From the NCBI GenBank assembly GCA_038207625.1, contig JBBQZO010000005.1, positions 1 through 64,000 of the forward strand: DNA of 64,000 bases, in the 5' to 3' direction. A program made the translations under genes and the position numbers. This DNA is from JBBQZO01 sp038207625 (lineage in GTDB: Bacteria > Pseudomonadota > Gammaproteobacteria > Burkholderiales > Burkholderiaceae_D). Under the pieces are notes generated by a model that searched no databases, was not told where the DNA came from, and saw only the letters and a program-made list of their open reading frames with translations. Positions 61,437 to 64,000 of this stretch are shown here, piece after piece. The first letter of the stretch is position 1; each line of letters begins with the position of its first letter.

Positions 61437-63494
61437 ATGAATTTACGTCTGCTGTTGCTGGGCGCCGCGATGCTGGGCACGAACGCGCTGGCGGCAACGC
61501 GCGGCTTTACGGTTGAGGATCTGGTCAGCCTGGAGCGCATTGCCAGCCCGGTGCTGTCGCCCGATGCGACGCGCGTCGTCTACACGGTGCGCAACACCAA
61601 CATGGACAAGAATCGCGGCCATACCGAGCTGTGGATGATCGACCTGCGCGCCGCCAAACCAACCCCGCAACGCCTGACCCAGAGCGACGCCAGCAACAGC
61701 GACCCGGAATGGTCTGCCGCCGGCGACGCGGTGTTTTTCCTGTCCAGCCGCTCCGGCTCGTCGCAGGTGTGGCGCCTGCCGGTGGCCGGCGGCGAACCGA
61801 CCAAGGTCACCGACTTGCCGCTCGACGTCGACAATTTCCGCCTCTCGCCCAAGGGTGACCGGATCGCGCTCAGCGTCGGCGTGTTCCGCGACTGCGCCGA
61901 TCTGGCCTGCACCAAAACGCGTCTGGACGAGCGCGCAAAAACCAAGGCCAGCGGCCACGTGTTTGACCACCTGTTCGTGCGCCACTGGGATGCCTGGGAC
62001 GACGGCCGTCGCTCGGTGCTGTACACGGCCGCGCTGGACGCCAACGCGCATGTCAGCGGCGCGCCGGTCAGCCTCTCCGGCACCCTCGATGGCGACGTGC
62101 CGTCCAAGCCGTTCGGCGACCATGAAGAATATCGTTTCAGCCCGGATGGCGCGACGGTCGTGTTTTCGGCCCGCGTGGCCGGCAAGAGCGAAGCCTGGTC
62201 GACCAACTTCGACATCTACCAGGTGCCCGCGGCCGGCGGCGCGCCGCGCAACCTGACGGCCGACAACCCGGCCTGGGATGCCCGTCCCACTTATTCCCCG
62301 GACGGACGTACCTTGGCCTACATGGCGATGACCCGCCCCGGCTTTGAAGCGGACCGTTTCCACATGGTGCTGATGGATCTGGCGACCGGCAAGAAGCGCA
62401 CGCTGGCCGACAAATGGGACCGCTCGGTGGCCGATTTCCACTGGCGCGCCGACGGCAAGGCGCTCATCGTGGGCGCCGATGACCTGGGCCAGCACCGCGT
62501 GTTTTCGATGGACGCGGGCGACGGAAAAATCACGCCGTTGACCGGCAAAGGCTGGGTCACCGACTACAGCGTGCAAGGCGATACGCTGGTGGTGGCGCAA
62601 GCCAATCTGGCCTCCGGCGCCCAGCTGTACACGCGCAAACTGAGCACACCCGGCGAAGAGCTGAGCAAGATCACCGAGCAAAACGCGGCCGCGCTGGCGG
62701 ACGTCAAATTTGGCGACTACGAGCAGTTTTCCTTCGTCGGCGCAAAAGGCGAAACCGTGTACGGCTACGTCGTCAAGCCATGGAACGCCAAGCCGGGCGA
62801 AACCTACCCGATCGCCTTCCTGGTGCACGGCGGGCCGCAAAGCAGCTTCGCCAACGAGTGGAGCTATCGCTGGAATCCGCAAGTGTATGCCGGCGCCGGT
62901 TACGCCAGCGTGTTCATCGATTTTCACGGTTCGACCGGCTACGGCCAGGGCTTCACCGACGCGATCAGCGGCGACTGGGGCGGCAAGCCGCTGGAGGACT
63001 TGAAAAAAGGGTTGGCGGCGGCCACCAAGAAATTCCCGTGGCTGGACCGTTCGCGCGCGTGCGCGCTGGGCGCCTCCTACGGCGGCTACATGATGAACTG
63101 GATCGAAGGTAACTGGGCCGACGGCTTCCGTTGCATCGTCAACCACGACGGCGTGTTCGACAACCGTTCGATGTACTACTCGACCGAAGAACTGTGGTTC
63201 AACGAATGGGAAAACGGCGGCACCTATTACGCCGCGCCGGCCAAGCACGAGAAATTCAACCCGGTCAATTTCGTCACCAAGTGGAAGACGCCAATGCTGG
63301 TGGTGCAGGGCGAAATGGATTTCCGCATTCCGACCACCCAGGGTCTGGGCGCGTTCACGGCGCTGCAACGGCGCGGCATCGACAGCAAGCTGCTGGTGTT
63401 CCCAGATGAGAACCATTGGGTGCTGAAGCCGGCCAACTCGGTGCTGTGGCATCACACCGTGCTGGACTGGCTCGACCATTACACCAAGCGCTAG
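61437..63494 (+). CDS. Secreted S9-family (prolyl oligopeptidase/DPP-like) peptidase
   Basis: A 685-residue exported serine peptidase. Signal peptide (MNLRLLLLGAAMLGTNALA), then a beta-propeller (SLERIASPVLSPDATRVVYTV, repeated SPDG segments) and an alpha/beta-hydrolase domain with the nucleophile GASYGGYMMN (Ser547), a late DEN and the catalytic His in FPDENHWVLKP. Removes dipeptides or short peptides from the N-terminus of substrates. Strong terminator after the stop. Confidence 0.92.
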   Translation: MNLRLLLLGAAMLGTNALAATRGFTVEDLVSLERIASPVLSPDATRVVYTVRNTNMDKNRGHTELWMIDLRAAKPTPQRLTQSDASNSDPEWSAAGDAVFFLSSRSGSSQVWRLPVAGGEPTKVTDLPLDVDNFRLSPKGDRIALSVGVFRDCADLACTKTRLDERAKTKASGHVFDHLFVRHWDAWDDGRRSVLYTAALDANAHVSGAPVSLSGTLDGDVPSKPFGDHEEYRFSPDGATVVFSARVAGKSEAWSTNFDIYQVPAAGGAPRNLTADNPAWDARPTYSPDGRTLAYMAMTRPGFEADRFHMVLMDLATGKKRTLADKWDRSVADFHWRADGKALIVGADDLGQHRVFSMDAGDGKITPLTGKGWVTDYSVQGDTLVVAQANLASGAQLYTRKLSTPGEELSKITEQNAAALADVKFGDYEQFSFVGAKGETVYGYVVKPWNAKPGETYPIAFLVHGGPQSSFANEWSYRWNPQVYAGAGYASVFIDFHGSTGYGQGFTDAISGDWGGKPLEDLKKGLAAATKKFPWLDRSRACALGASYGGYMMNWIEGNWADGFRCIVNHDGVFDNRSMYYSTEELWFNEWENGGTYYAAPAKHEKFNPVNFVTKWKTPMLVVQGEMDFRIPTTQGLGAFTALQRRGIDSKLLVFPDENHWVLKPANSVLWHHTVLDWLDHYTKR

Positions 63495-63540
63495 TCGCGC
63501 TGCGCCGGCCGCTTGTGCCGGCGCAGCCATCGCAAAAAAA

Positions 63541-63565
63541 GCCGACCTCGCCGTCGGCTTTTTTT
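63541..63565. terminator. Bidirectional rho-independent terminator
   Basis: GCCGACctcgccGTCGGC (63541-63558) has seven T after it and seven A before it (63534-63540), so it can terminate either strand. It follows the S9 stop by 46 nt. Confidence 0.9.
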
Positions 63566-63780
63566 CGTCCCTGGCGCGCCGCGCGCGCCTATGCCGCACA
63601 GGATCAGGATCTGCGCAGTCCGATTTCCCAATGTATCGCAATGTATGCGCTGTGCACGGATTGGTAACGTACTGTGTCCCTTGCGCATTAATATACCGGC
63701 AAATGATAGTATCAAGTTCGCCATGCTGGCGCGCCGCCGGGCCCCTTCGCCGCCAGCAAGAACGCAACACAAGGACAACG

Positions 63781-64000
63781 ATGGAATCGCACTTCGACCA
63801 ACCAGCAAACAAGCCGGCCACACGCCGCTCCCCTAGCCGCCGCGCGCGCATCGTCGGCGCGCTGATCGCGCTGATCGCCCTGGGCGGCTTGGGCGGCCTG
63901 GCCTGGTACCTGACCCATCCCGACGCCCCCGCCGGCGGCGCTGCCGGCGCGGGAGCTGGTGGCGGCCCTGGCGGCCCTGGCGGCGGCGGCCGCGGCGGAC
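63781..64000 (+). CDS. RND efflux periplasmic adaptor (MdtA-like), partial
   Basis: The first 73 codons, running off the window. MESHFDQPANKPATRR is followed by a membrane anchor (RIVGALIALIALGGLGGLAWYLTH), then a Gly/Ala/Pro linker (GAGAGGGPGGPGGGGRGG). This layout is typical of MdtA-family adaptors in this group. The adaptor and pump domains lie beyond 64000. Confidence 0.7.
   Translation, partial: MESHFDQPANKPATRRSPSRRARIVGALIALIALGGLGGLAWYLTHPDAPAGGAAGAGAGGGPGGPGGGGRGG

Overview
The window is high-GC, densely coded betaproteobacterial chromosome. The glutaminyl-tRNA synthetase, exonuclease I and PyrF types, the many two-component and cyclic-di-GMP genes, the bufferin operon and the scattered GGGGACAG/CTGTCCCC repeats suggest an Oxalobacteraceae member (Massilia, Duganella or Janthinobacterium-like). 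That placement is inference from protein character, not from a database search. No rRNA, tRNA, CRISPR array, complete insertion sequence or prophage was seen.

Layout. 1-3471 (minus): a translationally coupled export operon (periplasmic TPR-like protein, ABC ATPase, FtsX-type permease, LolA-like carrier, and the start of a secreted protein whose N-terminus is a Gln-Thr tract encoded by a hexanucleotide repeat). 3578-4195: decayed histidine kinase. 4206-9500 (minus): CARDB surface protein, DUF1223 protein, an unknown secreted protein with a homopolymer at its start codon, and a BaeSR-like two-component pair. 9592-13583: MFS/LysR divergent pair and a diheme c-type lipoprotein. 13813-15745 (minus): bufferin operon bufA-bufB-bufC for copper buffering. 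16090-18637 (minus): an unfamiliar operon of a J-domain protein and three unknown proteins. 18861-22668: glnS and an orphan CHASE-domain histidine kinase.

22975-24916 holds two tandem paralogues of a GRDP-like protein. Their C-termini carry a nine-residue repeat of the form A-Y-C-G-x5. The second copy has ten perfectly phased repeats. This is the most unusual coding signal in the window. 25203-28725: small proteins, an autoregulated HTH protein, an SDR epimerase and a ferredoxin-reductase-type flavoprotein. 28842-41547: metabolism and housekeeping (acyltransferase, MFS, hibernation factor, metal receptor, diguanylate cyclase, sbcB, pyrF, TDT transporter, lemA-TPM operon). 41675-43608: SDR, ohrR and ohr with a clear OhrR operator inside the ohr promoter. 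43609-44394: no gene, but a likely small RNA and a second strong terminator. 44395-53220: small proteins, VanZ, secreted M20 peptidase, PhoD phosphatase and a flotillin-like protein. 53275-53585: a converging array of CTGTCCCCGATT repeats. 53693-59954 (minus): Cus-type copper/silver efflux operon. 60259-61113: HicAB toxin-antitoxin pair plus a small membrane protein. 61437-63494: S9 peptidase. 63781-64000: start of an RND adaptor running off the window.

Common threads are envelope biogenesis and metal (copper) handling: bufferins, Cus efflux, a metal-receptor protein and possibly the Cys-repeat paralogues. Sensing is by two histidine kinases and one diguanylate cyclase. Most operons show 4-base ATGA overlaps, so translational coupling is common here.
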